Of a DNA stretch of 6,580 nt, positions 6,406-6,580 are shown in pieces. Where the stretch lies: contig JAFWVZ010000184.1 of the NCBI GenBank assembly GCA_017523605.1, positions 1-6,580 on the forward strand, written 5' to 3'. Within the stretch, counting starts at the first letter, position 1, and each line of letters begins with the position of its first letter. The position numbers were made by a program, and so were the translations under genes. This DNA comes from Bacillota bacterium (GTDB lineage: Bacteria; Bacillota; Clostridia; Peptostreptococcales; Anaerovoracaceae). The notes beneath the pieces were generated by a model, which ran no database searches, was not told the origin of the DNA, and worked only from the letters and a program-made list of their open reading frames with translations.

Positions 6406-6410
6406 AGAAT
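6401..6410. promoter_or_regulatory. Palindrome overlapping the -10 box, possible operator
   Basis: ATTCTAGAAT is a perfect 10-bp palindrome that covers most of the -10 hexamer and the expected melting region. A repressor bound here would block the promoter. The site is short and no regulator is visible in the window, so the role is inferred from position alone. Confidence 0.35.
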
Positions 6411-6432
6411 CACAAGCTGCGAACTGCATTAT

Positions 6433-6437
6433 GGAGG
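6433..6437 (+). promoter_or_regulatory. Ribosome binding site of the right-edge gene
   Basis: GGAGG sits 8 bases before the ATG at 6446. It selects this frame over an overlapping open frame that runs through the same bases from 6334. Confidence 0.75.
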
Positions 6438-6445
6438 TGCGTTAT

Positions 6446-6580
6446 ATGGAATGGGAAGTATTCACATTAAAGCAAACGGGCGGCAGGACTGCTCCTTTTG
6501 TAAGCATTGGCAGAGGAACACTTGATTTTAGCCAAGCTGCCTGCGAACTCATTAATGACACAGGAGAATACAAATATGCA
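6446..6580 (+). CDS. Unidentified protein, 3' partial (cut by window edge)
   Basis: The first 45 codons of a gene that continues beyond the window. The protein starts MEWEVFTLKQTGGRTAPFVS and continues through IGRGTLDF, SQAACELI and NDTGEYKYA. The frame has no stop, a good GGAGG site 8 bases upstream and a plausible promoter, so it is more likely real than the overlapping 63-residue frame from 6334, which has no ribosome site. No signal peptide or membrane segment shows. I do not recognise the family. The pattern 'P-x-hydrophobic-x-I, G, hydrophobic-x-F/N, AA' faintly recalls small proteins with a short N-terminal beta hairpin seen on mobile elements, but this is only an impression. Its position just past a duplicated tRNA end and an AT-rich stretch suggests island or prophage cargo. 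Confidence 0.6.
   Translation, partial: MEWEVFTLKQTGGRTAPFVSIGRGTLDFSQAACELINDTGEYKYA

Larger units (their letters stand above)
6191..6445. other. AT-rich non-coding stretch before the right-edge gene
   Basis: No credible gene is seen between the structured element and the start codon at 6446. G+C of 6191-6360 is about 25% by hand count, far below the genes to the left. It holds a 10-bp direct repeat, ATTGT/ACAAT half-site pairs (6283-6287 with 6300-6304; 6333-6337 with 6339-6343) and, at its right end, a promoter. The composition suggests acquired DNA. Confidence 0.6.

Noticed and set aside
6334..6525. Plus-strand 63-residue open frame overlapping the right-edge gene
   Set aside because: It lacks a ribosome site, starts upstream of the promoter, and overlaps a frame with a good GGAGG and spacing.

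Overview
The window looks like chromosomal DNA from a low-to-mid G+C Gram-positive bacterium, probably of the class Clostridia (Bacillota). The evidence is a lipoteichoic-acid-synthase-type enzyme, a strong AAGGAGG ribosome binding site, sigma-A-type promoters and a tRNA gene with encoded CCA. Placement below class level is not supported. The coding part has balanced base composition; the right end is much more AT-rich.

Layout. From the left edge to 2109 lies the 3' part of an LTA-synthase-family phosphoglycerol transferase gene (+), open at its 5' end and closed by a clear terminator. A 606-residue CASTOR/POLLUX-like RCK ion channel (+) follows at 2236-4056. It converges on a leftward two-gene operon: mscS (5792 to 4995) and a TPR protein (4991 to 4167), 3 bases apart. 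The two sides share a probable bidirectional terminator near 4095-4126. A tRNA-Ala(GGC) gene (+) at 5933-6008 has its own good promoter and a long hairpin terminator.

The part that needs explaining lies right of the tRNA. A GC-rich (about 62% by hand count), highly foldable element of about 124 bp (6062-6185) has 14-bp imperfect terminal inverted repeats built from the tRNA 3'-end sequence. Its right end continues into a perfect 19-bp copy of the tRNA 3' terminus including CCA. After it the DNA drops to about 25% G+C, and a new promoter and ribosome binding site lead into an unidentified gene cut by the window edge (6446 onward). This looks like the border of an integrated element or genomic island at a tRNA-Ala gene, with a small palindromic element or att remnant at the junction.

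How the genes fit: the four protein genes left of the tRNA share a cell-envelope and ion or turgor theme (surface polymer synthesis, a cation-channel-like protein, a mechanosensitive channel with a TPR partner). Joint function is inferred from neighbourhood only. No CRISPR array, recognisable transposase or defence system is visible.
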